From Sorangium cellulosum So ce56 (GTDB taxonomy: Bacteria; Myxococcota_A; Polyangia; Polyangiales; Polyangiaceae): a DNA stretch of 64,000 nt. The stretch spans positions 11,644,501 through 11,708,500 of the forward strand of contig NC_010162.1 in assembly GCF_000067165.1 (NCBI RefSeq), written 5' to 3'. A program made the position numbers and the translations under genes. Below are positions 8,789 to 15,977 of the stretch, piece by piece (the stretch's first letter is position 1; each line of letters opens with the position of its first letter). Below the pieces are notes generated by a model, which was not told the DNA's origin, made no database searches, and saw only the letters and a program-made list of their open reading frames with translations.

Positions 8789-8881
8789 CGCTACGTCGAG
8801 TGGGCCGTGCTCATGAAACGCACCTTCGTGTTCGATGCGTTGCGCGTGGGCGCGCAAGTAGTGTGGACAGGCAGGCCCTAG
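8789..8881 (+). pseudogene. C-terminal remnant of a Y2 (IS91-like) transposase
   Basis: The short frame RYVEWAVLMKRTFVFDALR matches the end of IS91/IS801-type transposases, where a W-A-x-L-hydrophobic-R-F segment precedes a CPxCGG zinc pair. The zinc pair and everything upstream are missing, and the frame stops at the edge of the repeat element. A closely similar DNA fragment (RYVAWAVLVKR) occurs at 22781. This is a dead remnant. The rest of 8546-8880 holds nothing else I can support. Confidence 0.55.
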
Positions 8882-9022
8882 AGCGACAAACGGGTTGAAA
8901 CCTCAGAAAAGAACAGGAATTTGAACCGCCAAGCGCGCCAAGGACGCCAAGATTGTGTTTCGTTCTTGGCGTCCTTGGCGCCTTGGCGGCTCATTTCTCG
9001 CTCGATCAACGTGATCGGTGTC
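8881..9022. repeat. Dispersed palindromic element, copy A
   Basis: The left end reads gagcgacaaacgggttgaaa, a long hairpin core is built from AACCGCCAAGCGCGCCAAGGACGCCAAG and its complement, and the right end is cgatcaacgtgatcggtgtc. It is about 90% identical to copy D (47451-47591) in the opposite orientation. The left end abuts the TAG that closes the transposase remnant, and the right end abuts the TAG of the beta-helix gene on the minus strand. A mobile or REP/MITE-like element is inferred; the hairpin could also terminate transcription. Confidence 0.8.
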
Positions 9023-10558
9023 CTATCGGGCGCCGCTCGGCGGTGAGGAGGCCTGTCGTCGCCGGAGGGCGAACGCGGCGAGGGCCGCCGTGAGGAGGCC
9101 AAGGGTGTGATTCCCGCCGGTGCCCGCGGCGCGGCAGCTGCAGCCCTCTGCGTCACTGGAGGCGTCGCCGCCCCCGCCGGCCGCGCCGGTGCCGCTGCCT
9201 GCGCCTGTGCCGCCTGCGCCGCCCGCCTCACCCCCGCCCGAGCCGGTGGTGCCGCCGCCCATCCCGCCCGAGCCGGCGCCGCCGCCGCCCGCGCCCCCGT
9301 CGCCGGAGGGCCCCGGCGGCGGCACCGTCGCGCAGTCGCCGAGCGAATGCTCGAGCGCGCCGAGCGTGAAGCTCCCGCTGCCCGGCCGCCCGCGCGCGCA
9401 GTAGTCGTCGGTCACCGCGGCCTCGGCGGGCGCTTCGCCGACGAGCGACGCCACATCCCCTTTGAGGTGCAGGTCGCCGAGACTCGGATTCTCGTACCAC
9501 GTTTGGAACGTCGCGAGTCCCACCTCGGCCAGGTTGTCACTCTCCTGGTGCGTGGCCCCGTCGCGGTCGCGGATTTTGCCCGTGAGCACGTTGCCCCGCG
9601 CGACGCCGCTGGTCGTCGCGAAGCGGAAGTCGATCCCGCTCGTCGCGATCAGCGTATTGAAATGAAGCCGCGTGTCCGCCGCGCGGTTCAGATAGATCCC
9701 TACGTCCGAGCAGCTCGCGATGATGTTGTTCCGCATCGTCCCGCCGGTGTGCTCGACCTCGCAGGGCACGTCGGGGTCGTAGGCCGGGGCGCAGTACTGC
9801 GCCCCCGTGCCGCCGCCGCCGAACGACAGCCCGATGCGCGCCCCGTCCGGCGAGCCGGCGGTGGTGCAGACAACGAGGTTGCGCTCGAAGAGCCCGTCCG
9901 AGCCGCCGCTCTTCATGAACGCGGCGTAGCTGACGGTGTCGCCGCCGTCTTTCTGGAAGTCGTGCAGGTAGCTGTCGCGCACGGTCCAGCGCTTGCCGCC
10001 GTCGATGTTGATCTTGGTGACGGGCCTGCTGGTCCTGCGCGGGTGGGTGTCGAACAGCTCCGAGCGCTCGATCCGCCCGTCGTCGGGGGCCGTCCAGACG
10101 CCGTCCACCTGCGCGGCGTTGATCTTGATCTGGGCGTTGAAGTCCCGCACCCTCGAGCGGCGGAGGGTGAAGCGGCTGGCAGCGCCGAACACGTGGAAGG
10201 CATGCTCGCAGTCCGAGTCGTCGGCGCAGACGCCGCGGATGTCGAGGTCTTCAAAGTGCCAGTTCGGGCCGCTGACCTTGAAGCCCTCGAGGCCCGACAG
10301 CTCGACGATCGCGCCGAGCGGCTCGGCGGCGCGCACGACGATCGGCGCGGCCTCGGTGCCTGCGGCCGCGCAGGAGACGCCGTCGAAGGCGTAGGTGCCC
10401 GAGGCGAGGACGATCTCGTCGCCGGCCTTGGCCGCGCCGATCGCGGCGACGAGCTCGTCGGTGGTGCCGACCGGCACGACGGCCGCCGCGGCGGGGGCGG
10501 CGACGAGGAAAGAGGTGAGCAGGGCGAGCGGGGCGACGGGCGCGCGGCGTGGCGACAT
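9023..10558 (-). CDS. Secreted right-handed beta-helix protein with MYXO-CTERM-type anchor
   Basis: A 511-residue protein. The start (MSPRRAPVAPLALLTSFLVA) gives a proper Sec signal peptide. Residues of about 30-400 form a pectate-lyase-like parallel beta-helix: repeated short strands with N and G turns, such as NLVVC, NNIIASCSDVGIYLNRA and NTLIA. A Gly/Ala/Ser-rich linker follows, then EGCSCRAAG, a hydrophobic helix and a terminal RRR cluster, the layout of the MYXO-CTERM sorting signal. The protein is therefore likely a cell-surface polysaccharide lyase-like or polysaccharide-binding protein. No catalytic residues can be assigned. Its stop codon lies exactly at the border of a dispersed repeat. 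Confidence 0.8.
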   Translation of the reverse strand: MSPRRAPVAPLALLTSFLVAAPAAAAVVPVGTTDELVAAIGAAKAGDEIVLASGTYAFDGVSCAAAGTEAAPIVVRAAEPLGAIVELSGLEGFKVSGPNWHFEDLDIRGVCADDSDCEHAFHVFGAASRFTLRRSRVRDFNAQIKINAAQVDGVWTAPDDGRIERSELFDTHPRRTSRPVTKINIDGGKRWTVRDSYLHDFQKDGGDTVSYAAFMKSGGSDGLFERNLVVCTTAGSPDGARIGLSFGGGGTGAQYCAPAYDPDVPCEVEHTGGTMRNNIIASCSDVGIYLNRAADTRLHFNTLIATSGIDFRFATTSGVARGNVLTGKIRDRDGATHQESDNLAEVGLATFQTWYENPSLGDLHLKGDVASLVGEAPAEAAVTDDYCARGRPGSGSFTLGALEHSLGDCATVPPPGPSGDGGAGGGGAGSGGMGGGTTGSGGGEAGGAGGTGAGSGTGAAGGGGDASSDAEGCSCRAAGTGGNHTLGLLTAALAAFALRRRQASSPPSGAR

Positions 10559-10626
10559 GGCTGCCAGGATGCGCGGGTGCGCTCGTCCGTCAAGACGGCG
10601 CGTGCAACGTATGACATGCGCCCCGA

Positions 10627-10651
10627 GCACGCCGCCCCAGCCCTGCGACGG
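10627..10651. repeat. 25-bp repeat, copy 1
   Basis: The 25 bases beginning GCACGCCGCCCCAGCCCTGC are identical at 12177-12201. Both copies lie in non-coding DNA between genes. They may be part of a longer decayed element, since the 45-bp repeat below lies just downstream of this copy. Confidence 0.6.
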
Positions 10652-10671
10652 GGCAAGCGGGTGTCTGATGG

Positions 10672-10717
10672 GCCAAAACAAAAATAGCTCGCCAGGCGCC
10701 GTCCCCGCGGGGCTTGA
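10672..10717. repeat. 45-bp repeat, copy 1
   Basis: The segment CAAAACAAAAATAGCTCGCC and the following AGGCGCCGTCCCCGC recur with few changes at 13152-13197. Both are intergenic. No gene product is implied. Confidence 0.6.
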
Positions 10718-10857
10718 CACGGGCGAAAGTCCTAGGGTTTCCTGTCGGCTGGATCCGGGTGAGTGTCCTCCCCGCAGCGAATTTCGCGGTGCGAGAGCGG
10801 CCCGTTGTCGCGCCTCTCCAAAGGCGAGTAATCTCTTTCTGAGATAGCAAACACGAC

Positions 10858-11466
10858 ATGAGCACGTACGAACTTCTCCAATGGTTGGGGCTCGGGGCTG
10901 GCGCCCTCGTCCTGGTCGCGATCGTGGCGGGCGCGATCAAGCTCTCGCGCGCGACGGACGCGATCTGGCCGAACTGTGCGACGAGGTACGGGCTGACCTT
11001 CGATCAGCAGAACGAGGGCAACGCGCTCACGTCACAGCGCAGCGTCAAGTCGCTCACCGGCGCCGTGCAGAACGTGCCGCTCCGCGTCATCTCCACCTGG
11101 AGCATGGTGGGCAACACCAGAACCACCTCCACGGCCTTCTATGCGCGCTCGTTGTATCCGGCGCCGCATCGCTTCTCGCTCCAGATCACGCGCGGCGCGG
11201 GTGGCCCGCAGTACCACCTGGTGCCGACGGGCGACCCGAACTTCGATCGCATGATTTCGCTCAGGAGCGACTCGCCCGCCCTCACTCGTGCGCTCATGAA
11301 CTCGGCGGTGCAGGCAGCGCTGCTCAAGCTGCCCATGAATCAGATCGGGCTCTCTTACGACAACGGCGAGCTCTGTCTCTCCTACGGCGGTCAGCCGCTG
11401 AAGCCCGCCGAGCTCGAAGCCCCCATCGACGCCCTGGTCGCCCTGGGTCACTCGAGGCTCGCATGA
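10858..11466 (+). CDS. Hypothetical protein with one N-terminal membrane helix
   Basis: A 202-residue protein. An N-terminal transmembrane helix (LGAGALVLVAIVAGAI, about residues 11-26) is followed by a soluble domain of unknown fold. The beginning of that domain (CATRYGLTFDQQNEGN) and the YHLVPTGDPNFD segment resemble uncharacterised membrane-anchored proteins often found near others of the same type; I cannot name the family. The stop overlaps the start of the next gene (ATGA), so the pair is coupled. Confidence 0.6.
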   Translation: MSTYELLQWLGLGAGALVLVAIVAGAIKLSRATDAIWPNCATRYGLTFDQQNEGNALTSQRSVKSLTGAVQNVPLRVISTWSMVGNTRTTSTAFYARSLYPAPHRFSLQITRGAGGPQYHLVPTGDPNFDRMISLRSDSPALTRALMNSAVQAALLKLPMNQIGLSYDNGELCLSYGGQPLKPAELEAPIDALVALGHSRLA

Positions 11467-12026
11467 TGTCCTCACCCGCAGGCTCGCGGCAGGCGTACCT
11501 CCGAGACCTCGGAGCGGCCCACGGCTTCACGCTCGAAGAGCTCGAGATGAACCGGCAAGGGCGCCTTCATCCGGCGCAGGCCAAGCGCGGCAAGAGCTCC
11601 GGCATCGGCTGCGGGGTGTTCTTGCTCCTGCTCGGGTTGCTCGTCGCCGCCGGGGGGGTCGGCGGTGCGCTCTACCTCCACGACGATTACTCGAAGCCGA
11701 TCTCCGACACCGACATGAACGGGCTCTACGCGCTCGGCGGAGGCGGCGTCGTGCTGGGCGGGTTGCTCGGTATCGGCGCGCTGTTGACGTTCTTGAAGGT
11801 CAGCGCGAGGCGCAAGGCGTACGCCCAGAGCCCCGCGCTGGTCGCGCAGGGTCCGCTCCAGAAGGTGCACATCGACGGCCGCGGCGGCATGCCGAGCCAA
11901 TGGCGCTACGCGATCGGCGGAGTCTCCTTCGTCGTCTCGCAGAAAGCGTGGGAGCTCACGACGCACGGCGCCCACTACCGCGTGTATCACCTGGCGGGCG
12001 ATCTTCTGAGCATCGAGCCGCTGTGA
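11463..12026 (+). CDS. Hypothetical membrane protein, partner of preceding gene
   Basis: A 187-residue protein whose ATG overlaps the previous stop. After a basic N-terminus it has two membrane helices (GVFLLLLGLLVAAGGVGGALYL and a GGGVVLGGLLGIGALLTFL region, about residues 53-115), then a soluble C-terminal domain of about 70 residues (YRVYHLAGDLLSIEPL at the end). The topology suggests both tails face the cytosol. Co-translation with the single-helix protein upstream suggests a membrane complex. No domain is recognised. Confidence 0.6.
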   Translation: MMSSPAGSRQAYLRDLGAAHGFTLEELEMNRQGRLHPAQAKRGKSSGIGCGVFLLLLGLLVAAGGVGGALYLHDDYSKPISDTDMNGLYALGGGGVVLGGLLGIGALLTFLKVSARRKAYAQSPALVAQGPLQKVHIDGRGGMPSQWRYAIGGVSFVVSQKAWELTTHGAHYRVYHLAGDLLSIEPL

Positions 12027-12176
12027 GAGCTCGGGGCGGCCTCACGTGATCGCCTCGATGGTCGCGCGATCGACGTCGCTCCCGACCTGAGCTTCGACGC
12101 CGCGTAGCTGAGCACACGACGCGCCCCCGTCATGGCGAGCGAGCGCCGCCGTCGTCGAGGCACGGCTGAGCCCGGG

Positions 12177-12201
12177 GCACGCCGCCCCAGCCCTGCGACG
12201 G
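12177..12201. repeat. 25-bp repeat, copy 2
   Basis: Identical over 25 bases to 10627-10651, in the same orientation, just downstream of the stop of the minus-strand gene ending at 12212. Confidence 0.6.
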
Positions 12202-12211
12202 CGTCCCGCGC

Positions 12212-12799
12212 TCACGCGCGCGGGGCGAGCACCTGAAAGCGCCGCCCGCTGGACAACACGTACGGGTCCTCGCCGGTTGCGAGCACGTCGTGCCGCTGGC
12301 TCAGCTGATGACCTGGCTGGCAGCAGGCGAGCGTGTACGCGACGTTCCAGCGCAGCCGGGCGAGGACATCGTCGATGGGGACGTGGGCGTGCACGAACGT
12401 GACGAGCACGCGCATGTCGGGCAACGCGTTGAGCCGTTCGATGGCCGCGAAGACGTCGGCGCGTTGCCAGGCGAAGCGGCGGATGCCGAATCGAATGCGC
12501 CAGGCCTCGACCAGCGGCTCGTTGAGCACCGGATCGACGCTGACGTTCTCAGCCTCCGTCTTCAGCGCGAACAACGCCCCGGTGCGGGCGTGGGCGCCGT
12601 CGCCGACGTGGATGACCCGGCACGGCGCGCCGGACATGAAGGGCCGCAGGTGCTCGAGCGCCGAATAGCTCTCGGTCATTTCCTTGGCGGGGCGCGTGGC
12701 TTTGGCGAAGAGCGGCCACAGGGCTTCGAAAGACCCTCGGCGCATCAGGCGATCCAGGTAGTCGCTGCTCGCCGGGCCAGCGTCCGTATGCGGATTCAC
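12212..12799 (-). CDS. Hypothetical protein with Rossmann-like segment
   Basis: About 195 residues from a GTG start (VNPHTDAGPASS); a longer TTG-started form to 12889 is possible but its extra residues look like non-coding Arg/Pro-rich translation. The core has VIHVGDGAHARTGALFALKT, a strand-glycine turn like the SAM-binding motif I of class I methyltransferases, and later VLVTFVHAHVPIDDVL. This is suggestive of a methyltransferase-like fold without a catalytic signature. It stands alone on the minus strand. Confidence 0.55.
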   Translation of the reverse strand: MNPHTDAGPASSDYLDRLMRRGSFEALWPLFAKATRPAKEMTESYSALEHLRPFMSGAPCRVIHVGDGAHARTGALFALKTEAENVSVDPVLNEPLVEAWRIRFGIRRFAWQRADVFAAIERLNALPDMRVLVTFVHAHVPIDDVLARLRWNVAYTLACCQPGHQLSQRHDVLATGEDPYVLSSGRRFQVLAPRA

Positions 12800-13370
12800 G
12801 GCGGTCGTTCTATCACCGGGCGCCGGCGCGCGCGGCTCAAAGCGCCAGCTCGACCGTTCGCCGCCAGCTCCGCGCCGAAAGCTCCACAAATCCGGGCGTG
12901 GTCGGCGACGCGATGACCGGGCCGGCGCCGGCGCCGCCGGCGGACGACGCCGAGGTCGAGGGCGAGCGGAAGGAGCTGCAGGCTTTCGGCCAGCTCCGCG
13001 CGCCGAGACCGACGCCGCCTGGGACGAGACGTGGGCGGCGGCGCGGCGCGACGGGGAACGGATGCTCGTCCACCGGGTCGACCGCCTCGTCAGAGCGGAG
13101 CCCGCACGGCGCGCAGGATCTCCAGCGCTTGGGCGTTGTCCGCCGAGGGCTTCAAAACAAAAACGGCTCGCCAGGCGCCGTCCCCGCGAGGCCTGAGAGA
13201 ATGTATGTGCCGTCGATCCTCAGGCAGCGGAGCTTCGGGCGGGACACGGCGGAGACGATGAACCATCGCGGAGGGACTGCCAAGGGTGGCTGTTCCCTCG
13301 CGTTCCACGGACGGAGCTGGTAGCATTGCGCGATACCATCCCGCCATCATGCGCTGAGCCCAGGGGGACC
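12800..13370. other. Non-coding stretch with a repeat
   Basis: No supportable gene. It contains the second copy of the 45-bp repeat (13152-13197). Frames here on both strands are Arg/Ala/Pro-rich with no domain. The last bases supply the ribosome site of the next gene. Confidence 0.4.
13152..13197. repeat. 45-bp repeat, copy 2
   Basis: Near-identical to 10672-10717, starting CAAAACAAAAACGGCTCGCC. It is in the same orientation, 2.5 kb away, again in intergenic DNA. Confidence 0.6.
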
Positions 13371-13985
13371 ATGGGACCGAACGACCCGCAGCCGTACGAC
13401 AACGCCGACCGCGCCCACGTGGTCTGCCTGGAATATTCCCGCGAGGACAACAAAGGCGATAGGTTTTATAGCTACCCCACTCGCAACGACAACCGGCCAG
13501 CGCTCGCGACGCCCGCCAAGCAGGAGTACTTCTATCGCGCGATGAAGCGGGCGGAGGCCGTCGCGTGGCTAACTCCGGGCCGACCCGTCGTGCCCGACCC
13601 CGTGGCGCACCACGGGTGGGCGAGCTATCGAAACTACTCGCTGGCCTACCTCACGCGCGCCAACCAGTACACCCACCTGATCGAGGTCCATGCCCCGGGC
13701 TTCGTGGAGTGGATGATGGAAGTGGGCTTCACCGGCGGCAAGATCGAGAACAACGACATCTCCTGGGGCATCGGCGGGAAGTCCTCCAATGGCTTCGGAG
13801 GCAACCCCAAGACGAACGCCGCGCTGAAGGCGCTCTACGCGAAGGCCTGTAACAACGGGGTCGTGGTGAACCACGCGGCCGTGTCGGGTGGCCTGCACGG
13901 CATGGCGAAGCGTGTAGCGCCCTACATCTTCAAGCAGTCGATCAAGTGGGTGAAGCTCGTGAACCTGCGCTCGCAAGCGCCCTGA
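13371..13985 (+). CDS. Hypothetical cytosolic protein, possible toxin-like fold
   Basis: A 204-residue protein started at ATG after AGGGGGA. No signal peptide or membrane helix. The order FYRAMKRAEA, WASYRNYSLAYLTRA, THLIEVHAPGFVEWM is reminiscent of ADP-ribosyltransferase-type toxin domains (an early Arg, a middle Ser/Thr strand, a later acidic residue), but the key Glu cannot be placed with confidence. The C-terminal GGLHGMAKRVAPYIF looks like a helical cap. It stands alone with repeats upstream, the kind of setting where orphan toxin genes occur. The functional idea is speculative. Confidence 0.5.
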   Translation: MGPNDPQPYDNADRAHVVCLEYSREDNKGDRFYSYPTRNDNRPALATPAKQEYFYRAMKRAEAVAWLTPGRPVVPDPVAHHGWASYRNYSLAYLTRANQYTHLIEVHAPGFVEWMMEVGFTGGKIENNDISWGIGGKSSNGFGGNPKTNAALKALYAKACNNGVVVNHAAVSGGLHGMAKRVAPYIFKQSIKWVKLVNLRSQAP

Positions 13986-14304
13986 ATCATTGCTTCCCCC
14001 GAAGATCCGCTCCAGCGACAATGCGGCGGCGACATTCGCCCTGCCGAGCGACTCAAGCTCGATCGGACGCACGCCGTGGTCGGCTGAGCCCGGTGTGGGG
14101 CGCGCGAGCTACGCCGAAGCGAGCGCCTTGATGTCGGCGACCTCGAGCACCTGCCTCGGCGCCCCGCTCGTCACGGAACGCACCATCGCGCGCAACGCCA
14201 GCGACCAGAACACCCCGACGAGCGCCGCCGAAGTCGCTCTGGAGCGGCCAGCTGCTCCGCGATCAGGAGAACGTCGTTCTTTCGGAAGTTAGCTGCTCCC
14301 TGGA
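13986..14304. other. Intergenic, no gene seen
   Basis: About 320 bases between convergent genes. I see no supportable reading frame, repeat or clear hairpin terminator. Confidence 0.4.
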
Positions 14305-14706
14305 TCATGCCATGTGCTCGATGCCAGCGGGCATGTTGACCCAGGAGTGCATGCGCTCCTCGTAGACCGAGAACGTCGGGGCCGGAAACTCGGGATCGGC
14401 GAATGCGCCAACGGGTATTGCCACGAACTCTGGAAGACCTTCGAGGGTATAGTAGACGGTGGCACCGCAGCGAGGACAGAACCTGAACGTGCATCTTGTG
14501 CCTTCGTCTCCGATGCGGACGAACTCGACGCTCTCGCCGACGATGGTGACTGCTTCGCTTGAGAAGCGAGCCTGAGCACCGAAGACGCTGCCGGTACGGC
14601 GCTGGCACGCTAGACAGTGGCACACCGAAACGCGAACAGGATCGCGAGCAGTTCTCGCTTGTAGCTGGCCGCAGCTGCAGGATGCTATTCGTGAAGTGGT
14701 TTCCAT
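14305..14706 (-). CDS. GFA (CENP-V/GFA) family zinc protein
   Basis: A 133-residue protein with the full zinc pattern of the glutathione-dependent formaldehyde-activating (GFA) family: C10-x-C12 (CSC), C29-x-C31 and C34 (VCHCLAC), and C77-x2-C80 (FCPRCG) followed by VYY. The length is typical. Members bind glutathione adducts or have other thiol-related roles; substrate is not predictable from sequence. It starts eight bases after the stop of the membrane protein encoded upstream on the same strand, so the two are probably co-transcribed. Confidence 0.9.
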   Translation of the reverse strand: METTSRIASCSCGQLQARTARDPVRVSVCHCLACQRRTGSVFGAQARFSSEAVTIVGESVEFVRIGDEGTRCTFRFCPRCGATVYYTLEGLPEFVAIPVGAFADPEFPAPTFSVYEERMHSWVNMPAGIEHMA

Positions 14707-14714
14707 TGCGCCGC

Positions 14715-15440
14715 CTAACTATCAGTCGATTGGTCAACCGAAACCGCCGGGCCAGGTCCGTCCAGGCGCGCCCCACGCGCGGCGCCCACGCGCGCAATCG
14801 TGCCCATCCACCCGATCACCGAAAGCGCCGCGAGCTTCTGAAGCGCTGGCAAAAGGACGTGGCAGCCCGGCACCGCGATCGCAACCGCGTAGTACGCGGC
14901 GTCCGCGCTGCCGAGCGCGAGCGAAAGCGCGCCGAGCCACGCCGAGAAGCGCAACGGTGACGAGCGGCTCTCGCCCGCATTGCCCCGTGCAAACGCGCCG
15001 GTCACGCCCAGGAGCGTCGCCAGCAGCCCGGGGATCGCCGCGACGAACACCGACACCGCGTGGAGCAGCGGCGAGACCACGGACGGCAGCCACGCAATCA
15101 GGTTCGTGCCGGCGGCGGAGAGCAGTCCGAGCACGCGAACCGCGCCGCCGAGCCGGCCGCCGAGCAGGGCGCCGTGAACCCACCAGAACGGGACGAGCGC
15201 GAGGGAAAAGCAGACGAACGAGGCCTGCGCGAGCGAGCGCGCGCGCGTGTTGTCCACCCCGCGCTGGGTCACGGGCTGCGTGAGATCGCAGAAGAAGTTG
15301 CCCCAGAAATCGTAGCCGGGCGCGTTCGCGTCGCAGAAGGTGCCGCCCGGATACGCGGCCGCGGCGAGCGCTGTGAGGACGAGAAACGCCGAGACCCCGA
15401 CCAGGATCAGCGCGGGTGCGACGCGGGTAGGTTGTCCCAC
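14715..15440 (-). CDS. Multi-pass membrane protein, DUF998-like
   Basis: About 241 residues from a GTG start (VGQPTRVAPALILVG). It has roughly six hydrophobic helices and a conserved-looking extracytoplasmic segment after helix 1, with FCDANAPGYDFWGNFFCDLTQP and two Cys that could pair. This layout resembles DUF998/Frag1-type membrane proteins in length and first-loop content, but I am not certain of the family. It lies directly upstream of the GFA gene on the same strand. Confidence 0.6.
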   Translation of the reverse strand: MGQPTRVAPALILVGVSAFLVLTALAAAAYPGGTFCDANAPGYDFWGNFFCDLTQPVTQRGVDNTRARSLAQASFVCFSLALVPFWWVHGALLGGRLGGAVRVLGLLSAAGTNLIAWLPSVVSPLLHAVSVFVAAIPGLLATLLGVTGAFARGNAGESRSSPLRFSAWLGALSLALGSADAAYYAVAIAVPGCHVLLPALQKLAALSVIGWMGTIARVGAARGARLDGPGPAVSVDQSTDS

Positions 15441-15977
15441 GCGCTCGAGAATACCACGAGGGCCGAGGCGTTCCGGGTCATGCTCGAAGCTCGGGCGCGC
15501 CCAGGCCGCTCCACCATGGTGGTTCGCGTCCCGCGCGTCACGAAGCACGAGTACGCGGAGCCTGGTCGCGCGCGATCGCATTCGGGACGAGCGCTCGCAC
15601 GACGCGCTCGTGCCGCGCGCGTTCAGCTTCGAATAAAGAGTCTGTACGAAGTGACCCATCTGTCCAGATTGCACGAGGTCATCTCTTCTGCTGGGCGGCC
15701 GTGCGGCCTCCGGGCGGCGCATGTGTCGCGTCCGTGTGGGTCGAGCAATGCCAGCATGCGCCATACTGAGACGCGAACCTGACAACGCTGTCATGGTATT
15801 TGCCGCCGGAGCGCAGATGGTCGCGGTTTGAGCCGTGTGGCCCGCGCGATCCGGCGCGATCGGACCGGCGGCGCTCGGGTGCGGCGCGGCGTCCGGATGG
15901 CATTGGGCGCGCGGCATCCATGTTGCTGGGCGGGCCGTCCCGAGCGCGGTGCGGTCGCATCGCGGAGGAGGGTGCCA
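15441..15977. other. Intergenic region between divergent genes
   Basis: About 540 bases with no supportable gene; it must hold the promoters of the divergent membrane-protein and VWA-lipoprotein genes. An AT-richer patch at 15625-15670 is the likeliest promoter area. No repeat recognised. Confidence 0.4.

Noticed and set aside
8941..9000. Hairpin of GCCAAGGACGCC near 3' ends as ordinary rho-independent terminator
   Set aside because: The same long sequence with fixed ends recurs at another locus in opposite orientation, so it is an element copy; it may still act as a terminator.
12837..13073. Short minus-strand frame ending GFVELSARSWRRTVELAL
   Set aside because: Arg/Pro/Ser-rich filler without a ribosome site or known domain.
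13371..13985. Firm call of an ADP-ribosyltransferase toxin
   Set aside because: Only a loose match in residue order; the catalytic Glu cannot be placed, so it is left as hypothetical.
14171..14304. Possible gene end (DVLLIAEQLAAPERLRRR) on the minus strand
   Set aside because: No start, motif or homologous-looking context; the frame runs through non-coding DNA.
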